64,000 nt of DNA from CBDBFH01 sp965204775 (GTDB lineage: Bacteria > Pseudomonadota > Alphaproteobacteria > JAPOUT01 > G958296285). Positions 1 through 8,791 of the stretch are shown here, piece after piece. A model generated the notes under the pieces. That model did not search any database and was not told the origin of the DNA. It saw only the letters and a program-made list of their open reading frames with translations. The DNA is taken from positions 1-64,000 of the forward strand of contig CBDBFH010000019.1 of assembly GCA_965204775.1 (NCBI GenBank). Direction: 5' to 3'. The translations under genes were made by a program, and so were the position numbers. Within the stretch, counting starts at the first letter, position 1, and each line of letters starts with the position of its first letter.

Positions 1-407
1 ACCTTTCCCTCGGCGTCTTCGGGGATGACGGCATCAGGGATGGGGGGCAAGGCGCGGGGGGTCCCGGCAGCTGCGGGCGGCGGGGCGGAGGCGTGCTGAG
101 CGTTGTCATATGCGGTCTCGACCATTTCGGCGGCGCCGGGATAGACGTTTTTCAGGCGGTTGGTGAGGGCTTTCAGGTCTTGCGGGCTCAGGCTGGCGAG
201 GCCCTGGGGGAACCGCTCCGGGTCGCCGCTCTGGTTTTTCAGCAGGTCTCCCAGCCACTGATCGAAGTCTTTCTGGCGGATATCGGGGTCTTTCTTGAGT
301 TGTTTGCCGATGACCCAGGCCAGATCATTGATCGTCTGGCTGCTCAGACCGGTCCCGGCCGGGGCGGAGGCGGGGGCGGAGGCGGAAGAGACGTTCATCG
401 AGGCCAT
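1..407 (-). CDS. hypothetical protein, possible secreted effector or chaperone (partial, runs off left edge)
   Basis: The reading frame starts at ATG 407 (MASMNVSS), or at the internal ATG 398, and is open to the window edge, giving about 135 residues. An AAGG stretch lies about ten bases before ATG 407. The N-terminus is rich in Ser, Ala and Pro, as often seen in type III secreted proteins. It is followed by a predicted helical, charged part containing IGKQLKKDPDIRQKDFDQWL and a later Pro-rich stretch. I do not recognise the family. It is the last visible gene of the minus-strand run that includes two SopB-like genes, so a role linked to secretion is inferred from position only. The C-terminus lies outside the window. 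Confidence 0.6.
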   Translation of the reverse strand, partial: MASMNVSSASAPASAPAGTGLSSQTINDLAWVIGKQLKKDPDIRQKDFDQWLGDLLKNQSGDPERFPQGLASLSPQDLKALTNRLKNVYPGAAEMVETAYDNAQHASAPPPAAAGTPRALPPIPDAVIPEDAEGK

Positions 408-534
408 GAGGAGTCTGCCTTGCCTGCGGGCGGGGTGTGCGGTTCGAGCGGCGCGGCGGCCAGATTGCGGGGCGGGCGGGGGTGGAGCAAGGCACAAAGC
501 CTTGATCTGACCGGAAAGTGATTCCGTGCGCCGG

Positions 535-1248
535 TCACCTGACGATGCTGTGTTCGGTGTCGGCATAGGAGCGCAGGAAGGAGGAGAAGGTTTCGTTCAT
601 CTCGTCGACGATTCGCTCGAAGCGCTCGGAATCGAGGTTGATCTCCTTGTCGTCGCTGTTGAGGGCGCTCATTTCCGACTTGGCGACCTCGATCATCTGA
701 TCGATCTCGGACTGGGTATAGGTCTGATCCTCGTGATGCTTCCAGAGCGTACGACCATTCTTTAGCTTGAATACGGAGCGCCAATCGAGGTGGTCGTGGC
801 GCTGGCGGTCGAGCATGTTGTAGCGCACGAAGGGATTGTATCCGTAGGTTTGGCGGAATTCGCCGAAGGCGTAGCTGTTGAGTTCGCTGACATTGACTTT
901 GGCGTCGGGTTTGCCTTCGGGGCGGATCAGGCGCAGTTTTTCGAGCCATTTGGTTGCGGCCTCGATTTCGGTGCTGAGGTGGCGCAATTCATCGGCGATC
1001 AGGCCGAGTCGGGCATTGGCGCGGGAGATGGCTTCGCTGGAGAGTTTGGAGACGGCGCTGATGAAGTCGAGCGCGCGGCCATGGATGACGAAGCCGCCCT
1101 GGTCGACATAGACGCGGTCATGCTCCCGGGCGAAGGCGCGGGCCTTGGCGCGGGCGGTTTTGATGGGATCGGCGGCGGGCGCCCGCCCGGGGTCATATTT
1201 TCCGAGGCTGGAGTCGGGAATGCCGGGTTGGATTGTTTTGTCGCTCAT
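535..1248 (-). CDS. helical protein of the effector locus, family not recognised
   Basis: The protein has 237 residues with ATG 1248 preceded by AGGA about ten bases upstream. After a polar N-terminus it shows a heptad-like helical stretch (roughly residues 60-105), a middle part with aromatic residues, and a second acidic amphipathic helical stretch (roughly 180-230) up to the end. There is no signal peptide and no transmembrane segment. The helical-hairpin plan and the place next to two SopB-like effectors would suit a needle-tip, filament or translocator-type protein of a type III system. I cannot match it to LcrV, IpaD or EspA by sequence, so that is only an inference. It lies 47 bases after the larger SopB-like gene and is probably co-transcribed with it. 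Confidence 0.7.
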   Translation of the reverse strand: MSDKTIQPGIPDSSLGKYDPGRAPAADPIKTARAKARAFAREHDRVYVDQGGFVIHGRALDFISAVSKLSSEAISRANARLGLIADELRHLSTEIEAATKWLEKLRLIRPEGKPDAKVNVSELNSYAFGEFRQTYGYNPFVRYNMLDRQRHDHLDWRSVFKLKNGRTLWKHHEDQTYTQSEIDQMIEVAKSEMSALNSDDKEINLDSERFERIVDEMNETFSSFLRSYADTEHSIVR

Positions 1249-1295
1249 GATCTCGCGTATCCTGTCGCTGATGGGGTTTGGCGGTCTTGCGGGCC

Positions 1296-4200
1296 TTAGG
1301 TGCTGACGTATTTGGAGCCGCCGTGAAAGACGCCGCGCATCGGGGCGTCGAGTTGGGCGAGGAGGGCGGGGACCCCCTTGAGTTTGTATCCGGGCAGCCC
1401 GGCGTCGCGGCGCTGGAGGTCGTGGTTTCCGGTCTCCAGGGCGAATTGCGTCCGCAGGCGGCGGCTTTGAGAGGTGGGCGGCTGGTCGGGCGGCGGCGGG
1501 GTGCCTCTGGCGATATCGGTCATGGCGTGGAGATATTTGACTTCGCTGTCATAGTTTCCGGTCCGGTCTTTGCCGCTCTTGCAATGGACGAGGGTCTCCT
1601 GGCCCAGCGCATGGGTGAGCGCGCCCAGCCGGGTGGCCATTTTGTAGGGCTCGTGGCCTTCGCGGACATAGTTGCCGGAGCGCCAGATCTGCTTGACCTG
1701 CCGCCCGTAATTGGCGAGCGCGCCGATCCGGTCCTGATTGCGGGCGAATTCGATTTCCAGTTCGCGGCGCTGGGAAGGCAGGGCGGGGCTGTCGCCGCGC
1801 AGTTCGGTCTGGATGTGGCGGTTGCGCGCCTGCAGGGTGTTAATCTGGCTTTGGGTTTCGCCGCCCAGCGCGGCGGTGTTGCGCGCGCCGACCAGGGCGG
1901 TCAGATTGGGATCGTTGCGCCGGGCGGCGAAGCCCCAGCCCATCATACGGCGCCAGAGCGGCGCATGATTTCCGGCGCGCACGCCATAGCCGCGCAAGGC
2001 TCCGGCATTGACGCCGAAGTTGAAAATGCGCGGCTGCACTGTGACTTTTACGTCGCGCAATTGATTGGTGGCCCGGTCGCGCAGCTGGATGGTGAGGGTC
2101 TGGCCGGGGCGGGCGAGGCTTTCCAGCGCGCGTTGATGATGTTCCAGCATGGCTTTCTCGCTGGCTTTGCCCAGCGGCCCGCGCAGATAGTCGGGGGTCA
2201 TCAGCGAGATTGAGGCGATGGGCAAGGTGACCGTCTCGCCGCGCATGGCCTGGGCGTATTTTTCGGGATTGTCGGCGATCAGAGAGGCGGCCAGATCGCG
2301 GCCCATGGCGGCGGCGGCCTGGGTGCGCAGATCGGCGGCGAGGCGGCGGCGCTGGGCCGGGCTGGCGCGAAAGAGGCGAACGAGGTCGGCGGGGTCTTTG
2401 CCGGCGTAGCGCGGCGGGGGATCGGCGGAGTCGGTCAGGAGGTCGCGGCACATGGCTTCGAGTTCGGGGTCGGTGAGCCGGGCCAGTTTTTCGGGCTGGA
2501 TGTCATAGGCGTCGATGACTCCGGAGCGGTGGCCGCGATAGAGGGTGTTGCCGTCGGCGTCCTTGAATTCGCTCAAGGCGAGATTGGGCGGATGCCGGTA
2601 TTGGAGGCGGTCGGCGGAGCACACGCCCCGGCTGGCATAGGGGGTGGACAAGGCGTCGGCCCGGCGCGGGGCGGGGGTGATCAGGCTTTGGAATCGGTGG
2701 GTTCGGCCTTCCACCTCGACCCGGATGTGATGGTCGATGACCGGGTTGGGGCGGGCGTTGATCGCGGCGACCATGCCCTGCTCGTAGAGAAATTTGAGGT
2801 CTTTGAGGGCAGCGTCGGGGACTCCGGCTTTTTTCATCTCGTGGCGAATCAGGAGATCGATCATCTGCTGCTGTGTCATGTCGCGGCGGGCGGCGGGCAG
2901 GGCGGCGCCGAAATCGGAGCCGCGGGCGGCGCGCTCGAAGCGGTCAGCGAGTTCGGCGCGGGCCTGGCTGGAGATTTTGCCCTTGCCGCGGACCGGCATT
3001 TCGAGGGCGATGGCGAGGTCTTCGCGGGCGAGGCGTCCGGCGGCCGCGCCGCCGCCGGTTTTAAGCGCGGCCAGTTCTTCATGATGGACGGCGAGGATTC
3101 CCTGCAGCACCTGACAGCGGTCGCGCAGCTGGTCGTTGCCCGGATTGCGCCGGGCGAGGCGGGCCAGCGCCTGCATCATGCCCTCGGTCTGCAGCATATG
3201 ATTGTCGATCCGGTCGCGGCGCGGGACCGCCGCCCGGTCGGGCAAGCTTTCGGACTGCCGGGCATAGATGTCGGCGGCGGCCATATGGAGGTCGGCGGCG
3301 CGCTGGATCACGATTTTGACCAGCCGCTGCGCGGCGGGATCATCGCCGGCCTGCTCCAGGGTTTCGGCCAGCGCGCCCTGCAGGAGGGGGAGGGTTTCCT
3401 TGTAGCTGTGAATGAGATTTCCCAGTTCGATGTATTCCTTGTCGGGGAGGGTTCCGGCGGCGTCGAGTTTTTGGGAGAGGGCGGCGAGTCTTTCCAGATC
3501 GGGGCGGGCGCTGTCCAGCCAGGCGAGCGCCTGGGTGAGGCCGGCGCGGACCGGGTCGGGCACCGAGTTTGCGGCGAGGTCGCGTTCGACGGCGGCGCAG
3601 AAGAATTCGGTCCCGGCGGCGTCCAGATAGCTGTTGTGGAGGAGCTCGGCCTGGGCCTCCAGTTCGCCGAGGCGGCTGGCCAGGGCGGCGCCGATCTCGC
3701 GGCCCCACTGGTTGGCGGGGTCGATGCGCTGGGCGGCCTCTTCGACCGCCCGCCGCTCGCGGGCGAGGATGGCCCTGCCGCTGTCGAGCAGCCCGGTCAG
3801 TTCACGCTGTTCGCCGGGGGAGAGGCGTCCGGTGTCCTCGATCTTTCCGGCCAGCTGGGCGGCGCGCTCGGCGGCCAGCCCGGCCTGATCCAGCGCGCCC
3901 AGCGCGCCGGCGAAACGCTCGGCTACTCCGGCGGGGAGTTTGGTCTGCTCGACTCTGGCGATGTCGGCGAGTTCGGCGGAGATATTCTTGCGGAAGGAGG
4001 CGGCGGTGCATCCGGAGAATCTTTGGGTTAATTTGGGGTTGAGCGACCCGCGGGCGGGGGTCAGATCGCCTTCGGCGGACTGCAGCCGGGCGGCGAAGGC
4101 GAGGTCCTTTTCGGTCAGATAGTAATCGCCCTGGAGGACGGCCCGGCCGACTTCGGGGGCGTCCTGGCGCAGGAGGGTGCGGACGTCGACCGGGCGGGCG

Positions 4201-4484
4201 CGGGCGACGATTCGGGCGGCGGCGGTGTGTTCGGCGGCGGCGAGGGGCTGGTTGGTGTCGGCCCAGACGGCCTGGTAGTTGCGGCGGCGCACGGCATAGG
4301 GGGCGTTCTTCTCACGGCTGGTCAGGATGGCTTCATCGGTGTAGCGCACCTTGATGAGTCGGGAGTCCCGGCCCGGCGCGGAGCGGGCGACATTGCGTCC
4401 GGAAAAATTTCCGCTCTGTGCGGGGGGAGTCTTTTGCGCGGCCGGGCTGGGCGGGGGGGCAAGGTGTTCGCCGATTTTGGACAT
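1296..4484 (-). CDS. IpgD/SopB-like inositol-phosphate phosphatase, putative type III effector
   Basis: From ATG 4484 the protein has 1062 residues. Near residue 968 it carries CKSGKDRTG, the CX5R phosphatase active site in the form used by SopB and IpgD, preceded by EPYKMATRLGALTHALG. About 170 residues earlier it has FNFGVNAGALRG, resembling the NFGVN motif of that family. These enzymes dephosphorylate phosphoinositides inside host cells after type III secretion. The long N-terminal half is helical and has no hit I can name; it is much longer than SopB (about 560 residues). ATG 4484 (MSKIGEHLAPP) is preferred to the in-frame ATG 4571 because the neighbouring paralogue also begins near GEHLAPP and because AGGA precedes it. 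Substrate and secretion are inferred from family and motif only. Confidence 0.82.
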   Translation of the reverse strand: MSKIGEHLAPPPSPAAQKTPPAQSGNFSGRNVARSAPGRDSRLIKVRYTDEAILTSREKNAPYAVRRRNYQAVWADTNQPLAAAEHTAAARIVARARPVDVRTLLRQDAPEVGRAVLQGDYYLTEKDLAFAARLQSAEGDLTPARGSLNPKLTQRFSGCTAASFRKNISAELADIARVEQTKLPAGVAERFAGALGALDQAGLAAERAAQLAGKIEDTGRLSPGEQRELTGLLDSGRAILARERRAVEEAAQRIDPANQWGREIGAALASRLGELEAQAELLHNSYLDAAGTEFFCAAVERDLAANSVPDPVRAGLTQALAWLDSARPDLERLAALSQKLDAAGTLPDKEYIELGNLIHSYKETLPLLQGALAETLEQAGDDPAAQRLVKIVIQRAADLHMAAADIYARQSESLPDRAAVPRRDRIDNHMLQTEGMMQALARLARRNPGNDQLRDRCQVLQGILAVHHEELAALKTGGGAAAGRLAREDLAIALEMPVRGKGKISSQARAELADRFERAARGSDFGAALPAARRDMTQQQMIDLLIRHEMKKAGVPDAALKDLKFLYEQGMVAAINARPNPVIDHHIRVEVEGRTHRFQSLITPAPRRADALSTPYASRGVCSADRLQYRHPPNLALSEFKDADGNTLYRGHRSGVIDAYDIQPEKLARLTDPELEAMCRDLLTDSADPPPRYAGKDPADLVRLFRASPAQRRRLAADLRTQAAAAMGRDLAASLIADNPEKYAQAMRGETVTLPIASISLMTPDYLRGPLGKASEKAMLEHHQRALESLARPGQTLTIQLRDRATNQLRDVKVTVQPRIFNFGVNAGALRGYGVRAGNHAPLWRRMMGWGFAARRNDPNLTALVGARNTAALGGETQSQINTLQARNRHIQTELRGDSPALPSQRRELEIEFARNQDRIGALANYGRQVKQIWRSGNYVREGHEPYKMATRLGALTHALGQETLVHCKSGKDRTGNYDSEVKYLHAMTDIARGTPPPPDQPPTSQSRRLRTQFALETGNHDLQRRDAGLPGYKLKGVPALLAQLDAPMRGVFHGGSKYVST

Positions 4485-4557
4485 TTGAAGCGTGATTCCT
4501 GTGCGCAGGGGGGGAAGCGTTTCGGGCCAGTTTACGTCTGCGGGGCGCGGGGTTTTT

Positions 4558-7065
4558 TCAATCCCGGTCACATGGTGTTGAGGAGGGGCGGCGCGCCCGG
4601 CGGGGCGGGGCCGGGGTTTTGTAGAGAGCGAGGAGATCGGCGAAGGAGCGCGCGAGACTCAGCCGGCGCGGGGAGAGGCCGGCGGCGCGGCGGGCGAATT
4701 GCAGGCCGCCGACGGCATGAGCGAAGCGCATCCGCGCAACCGGATCGGCGTCCAGATCGGGCGCAGGCGGCGCGCCGTGGCGGTCCATGCACAGATGGAG
4801 ATATTTGACGGCGTCGTCAAAAGGTCCGGTGCGGTCCAGCCCGTTGCGGCAATGGACGGCGATTTCGTCGCCCAGCGCATAAGCCAGGGCGGCGATGCGG
4901 ACGGCCATTTTGTAGGGATCGCGCCCCCGGCAGACCGCGTCCGGATCGCGCCAGAGGGTTTTGACCTGCTGGCCGAGGTGATGGAGGGCGCGATTTTGGG
5001 CCATCAGCTGGCGGAGGCGTGTGCGGCATGAACCGGGCGCGCCGCCGGGGGCGGTTTCGAGGCGGCGGATCAGGCGGCGGCTTTCTTCCTGCAAGTGATT
5101 CATGCGCGCGCGCGCGCGTCCGCCGACGAAGGGTTCATCATGGGGTCCGGCCAATTCGGCGAGGGCCGGATCGGCGGGATCAAGGCCCAGGCCCCAGGCG
5201 CCGGAGGCGGCGCGCCGGAGGCGAAAGGCATAGAATTTGGGGCGCAGGAAGATGCGCACCTCCCGCTTGCGCGCCTCCGGCGGGCACAAGGTCAAGGCGA
5301 GGGGGGCGCCGTGATTGGCGAGGATGTCGAGGGCGGCGGCGGCCTGGCAGGCGGCGCTTTCGGCCTGGGCCGGGCTGCCGGGGCCGGGGGCGATCAGGCA
5401 GAGCGCGGCGACGGGCAGATCGACGATCTGGCCCTCGAAGGCGGCGGCGCGTTTTTGCGGATGATTGAGAAGGAGCGCGGCGATCAAACTGCGGGTCATG
5501 GATTTGGCCGCCGCCAGCTGCACGGATTCCACCAAAGCGTCGAAGCGGGCGGGGGCGGGGGCGAAAGCGGGGAGCGGGTTGGGCAGATCGCCGCCGGGTC
5601 CGGGCCGACCTCTGGCGAAGAGGGCCTGCAGTCCGGCGCGCCCCAGCCGGGCGAGCTGTTCGGAGGTGAGGTCTGCGGCGGCGGGGACGGCGGAGCGATG
5701 GGCGCGATAGAGAATGCGTCCGGCGTCATCGGTGAGTTCGCTGCAGGCGAGGGCATGGGGGAGAAGGTCATGCTGTCCGCCGGACAGCGCCAGGCGGGGC
5801 GGGGCGGGGCAAAGACGGCTGCGCAATCGGCGGCGGTCCGGGGCGGGGGCGGAGTCGAGGACGGCTTCGATTCGGGGGGCGGGGTCGTCATTGAGGGCGG
5901 CGCTTTGCCCCTGCCGGAGGAGGAAAGCGAGGTCGGGCAGCGTGCGGCGGGCATATCCGGCGCGGGCGAGGGCATGGCGCAGGTAGAGGGCGAGGAGGGT
6001 TTCTTGCGGCAGAGGGGCGGGGACGGGCAGCGGGGGGAAGCGGTGGGGGCCGGTGGCCGCCCAGCGGGTTTTGAGGCTGCGGATGACGGAAAGGGGGGTG
6101 GACGGGCCGGGGGCGGCCATAACCGGTCCGGTCCGGGTCAGCGCGCTGTGGTGGCGGGACAAGGCGCGCAGGAGTCCGGTGCACAGCCGGGCGAGGCTGC
6201 GCTCGCCGGGGCGGCTTTTCTTGAGGAGGCGCACGGCCTCGATCATGGCCTGGGTATGCAGGGGCCGGGCCTCGGCTTGATCGGCGGGCGCGTATAGAGC
6301 GGGGCGGGGTGATGCGGCGTAGAATCCGATCAGATCGGCTATGCTCATTTCCAGCGCGGCGGTGCGTGCGATCAGGGCGGCGGCGATCTCCTGAAGGGGC
6401 CGGGCGCGGTTGGTGTGTTCAAGGCGGGCGAGGAGGTCATGGAGGAGTTGGAGATTTTGGCCGGCGCTGTGGAGACGGGCGGTCTGCGCCGGATCGGGGG
6501 CGCGGCGCGCGGAGGTCAGGCGGCGCAGTGTTTCGGCTTCCTGCAGTTGATCCAGAGCCTGGATCAAATCGCGCTCCAGGGCGGGGCCGGGCCGGGCGCG
6601 GACGATGTCTTGTTCACGCCGGGCGCGGAACGTTTTCCAGTTCAGCGCGGCGGCGCCGGCGGGGGGGAGCGGCGCGCAGACGCCGCGCACGGCGTCCAGA
6701 TTTCCCTGGCTCAAATAGTAATCGCCGCGCACATGGATTTCGCCGTTCTTGTCGGCGCGCCGGACCAGTCCGATGCGGGCGAGGAGAGGCGGGCGCATGG
6801 CGTCGACCATGGTTTGGGCGGCGGCGCGGTCGCGCGCGCTGAGCGGCGCGCCGGTATCATGCCAGACCATGTCATAGTCGCGCGCCAGCAGGCGCAGACC
6901 GTCCTGTCCGGCGGCGAGTCTGCGCCGGGCGTGATCGACGAAGGCGACTTTGATGATTCGCTCGCCCCGCTGGAGATAGCCGACCCGCTCGCCGGCGGGC
7001 GCGTCATGCCGTCCGGGGAGCGGCGGGGCGAGGTGTTCGCCGGGCTTGCCGGAAGCCTGGGGCAT
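4558..7065 (-). CDS. second IpgD/SopB-like phosphatase, diverged paralogue
   Basis: The protein has 835 residues and starts at ATG 7065, seven bases after an AAGGA ribosome site. Residues 739-747 read CRNGLDRTG, keeping the catalytic Cys and Arg of the CX5R loop but changing the SopB-type lysines (CKSGKDRTG). The flanks DPYKMAVRIAALAYALG and VKYLH align with the adjacent larger gene, as does the N-terminal GEHLAPP, so the two arose by duplication. The NFGVN motif is replaced by AFRLR, so substrate choice may differ or activity may be reduced. It is the first gene of the leftward run; its stop lies 73 bases before the start of the next gene. The divergent gap to glcD (7066-7303) must hold the promoter; I see no clear one. 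Confidence 0.8.
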   Translation of the reverse strand: MPQASGKPGEHLAPPLPGRHDAPAGERVGYLQRGERIIKVAFVDHARRRLAAGQDGLRLLARDYDMVWHDTGAPLSARDRAAAQTMVDAMRPPLLARIGLVRRADKNGEIHVRGDYYLSQGNLDAVRGVCAPLPPAGAAALNWKTFRARREQDIVRARPGPALERDLIQALDQLQEAETLRRLTSARRAPDPAQTARLHSAGQNLQLLHDLLARLEHTNRARPLQEIAAALIARTAALEMSIADLIGFYAASPRPALYAPADQAEARPLHTQAMIEAVRLLKKSRPGERSLARLCTGLLRALSRHHSALTRTGPVMAAPGPSTPLSVIRSLKTRWAATGPHRFPPLPVPAPLPQETLLALYLRHALARAGYARRTLPDLAFLLRQGQSAALNDDPAPRIEAVLDSAPAPDRRRLRSRLCPAPPRLALSGGQHDLLPHALACSELTDDAGRILYRAHRSAVPAAADLTSEQLARLGRAGLQALFARGRPGPGGDLPNPLPAFAPAPARFDALVESVQLAAAKSMTRSLIAALLLNHPQKRAAAFEGQIVDLPVAALCLIAPGPGSPAQAESAACQAAAALDILANHGAPLALTLCPPEARKREVRIFLRPKFYAFRLRRAASGAWGLGLDPADPALAELAGPHDEPFVGGRARARMNHLQEESRRLIRRLETAPGGAPGSCRTRLRQLMAQNRALHHLGQQVKTLWRDPDAVCRGRDPYKMAVRIAALAYALGDEIAVHCRNGLDRTGPFDDAVKYLHLCMDRHGAPPAPDLDADPVARMRFAHAVGGLQFARRAAGLSPRRLSLARSFADLLALYKTPAPPRRARRPSSTPCDRD

Positions 7066-7303
7066 GAAGGAGTCCTTGTGCGTTCGGTGCGTGGCCGGCG
7101 TATGGGCGGTGTTCGGTCCCCGCGCCCTGTCCCTTGCTCATATGTGCGCAGACCAGAAAGCATGGCGGGGGGCGGGGAGAAAGGGGGCGGCGCGCAAAAT
7201 CGTCTCACTTTGTCTCGACTCGCGCCGGGTGCGCAGTCACGCGGCGGCGACGGCGTGATGAGCGGCGTGTTAGGCTGGCGCGAACAAAGAGGAGAGATGC
7301 GTG

Positions 7304-8791
7304 ATGCGCATGCCGCCGGCTGACGCGGAAATCATTGCCCGGCGCGGTGAGATTGCTTTGGCGCTGTCGCGTCTGGTTCCCGGCGGCGTTATCGCCGAGG
7401 CGGCGCGCTTGAAGGCCTATGAGAGTGACGGCCTGACCGCCTACCGGCAGATGCCGCTGGCCGTCGTCCTGCCTGAGACGACGGCGCAGGCCGCCGCGGT
7501 GCTGCGATTTTGCCGCAGGGAGAAGGTGAAGGTGGTGCCGCGCGGGGCGGGGACGTCGCTGTCGGGGGGCGCGCTGCCGCTGGCCGACGGGATTGTTCTG
7601 GGTCTGGCGCGCTTCAACCGGATTTTAGAGATCGACCTGGCCAATCAATGTGCGATTGTCCAGCCGGGGGTGACCAATCTGGCGGTCAGCCGGGCGGTGG
7701 CGGGCGAGGGCCTGTATTACGCGCCGGATCCGTCCAGTCAGATTGCCTGCACGATTGGCGGCAACATTGCGGAGAATGCGGGCGGGGTGCACTGCCTGAA
7801 ATACGGCCTGACGACGAACAATCTTCTGGGTCTGGAAGCGGTTTTGATGGACGGGACGATTGTGCGCTGCGGGGGCCGGGGGATTGATCCGGGGGCGGGC
7901 TATGACCTGATGGGGCTGGTGACGGGATCGGAGGGGTTGCTGGCGGTGGTGACCGAGGCGACGGTCAAATTGCTGGCCAGGCCGCCCTGTTCGCGCACGG
8001 CCTTGATCGGATTTGGGTCGATCGGGGCGGCGGGGCGGATGGTGGCCGGGGTGATTGCGGGCGGGTTGATTCCGGCGGGGATGGAGATGATGGACAAGAC
8101 GGCGCTGGAAGCGGCGGAAGCTTATGCCGGGTGCGGCTATCCGCTTGAGGCGGAAGCGCTGCTGCTGATTGAGCTGGACGGGAGCGGGATTGAGGTGGCG
8201 CAGATGATGAAGCGGATTGAGCGGATGGCGCGGGCGGCGGGGGCGGGCTTGTTTCGGGTTTCGCGCGATGCGGCGGAAAGCGCGCAGTTTTGGGCGGGGC
8301 GCAAGAGCGCCTTTCCGGCGGTGGGCCGTCTGGCGCCCGACTATTACTGCATGGACGGGACGATTCCGCGCGGCAAATTGAGCGCGGTTCTGGAGCGCAT
8401 TAGCCAGATGAGCCGCCGCTATGGCCTGGGGGTGGCCAATGTGTTCCACGCCGGGGACGGCAATCTGCATCCGCTGATTTTATACGACGCCAACGCGCCG
8501 GGCGAATTGGAGAAAGCAGAGGCCTTTGGCGAGGAGATTTTGCGCCTGTGCGTCGAGATGGGCGGGGTCTTGACCGGCGAGCACGGCGTTGGGGTTGAGA
8601 AGCGCGATTTGATGGAGCTGATGTTCAGCGCGGGCGATCTGGATCAGCAGCAAAGGATCAAATGTGCGTTTGATCCGGAAGGTCTGCTCAATCCGGGCAA
8701 GATGTTTCCGCGGTTGCGGCGCTGTGCGGAGTTGGGGCGGATGCATGTTCATGGCGGGCGGCTGCCGTTTCCGGAGCTGGAGCGGTTTTGA
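7304..8791 (+). CDS. glcD: glycolate oxidase subunit GlcD (FAD-linked)
   Basis: This 495-residue protein has the PCMH-type FAD-binding fold, with PRGAGTSLSGGALP at residues 80-93 and the flavin-loop region SSQIACTIGGNIAENAGG. The C-terminal FAD-oxidase domain carries VFHAGDGNLHP and GEHGVGVEKR, both typical of GlcD and D-lactate dehydrogenases. It oxidises glycolate to glyoxylate together with GlcE and GlcF. A GGAG at 7291-7294 lies nine bases before ATG 7304; GTG 7301 and ATG 7310 are alternatives. It is first in a tight operon, and glcE starts directly after its stop. The two following subunits make glycolate more likely than D-lactate as substrate. Confidence 0.93.
   Translation: MRMPPADAEIIARRGEIALALSRLVPGGVIAEAARLKAYESDGLTAYRQMPLAVVLPETTAQAAAVLRFCRREKVKVVPRGAGTSLSGGALPLADGIVLGLARFNRILEIDLANQCAIVQPGVTNLAVSRAVAGEGLYYAPDPSSQIACTIGGNIAENAGGVHCLKYGLTTNNLLGLEAVLMDGTIVRCGGRGIDPGAGYDLMGLVTGSEGLLAVVTEATVKLLARPPCSRTALIGFGSIGAAGRMVAGVIAGGLIPAGMEMMDKTALEAAEAYAGCGYPLEAEALLLIELDGSGIEVAQMMKRIERMARAAGAGLFRVSRDAAESAQFWAGRKSAFPAVGRLAPDYYCMDGTIPRGKLSAVLERISQMSRRYGLGVANVFHAGDGNLHPLILYDANAPGELEKAEAFGEEILRLCVEMGGVLTGEHGVGVEKRDLMELMFSAGDLDQQQRIKCAFDPEGLLNPGKMFPRLRRCAELGRMHVHGGRLPFPELERF

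Noticed and set aside
5103..5120. Alternating CG run as a special DNA structure
   Set aside because: It encodes an Ala/Arg stretch within the phosphatase gene and such runs are frequent in this GC-rich sequence.
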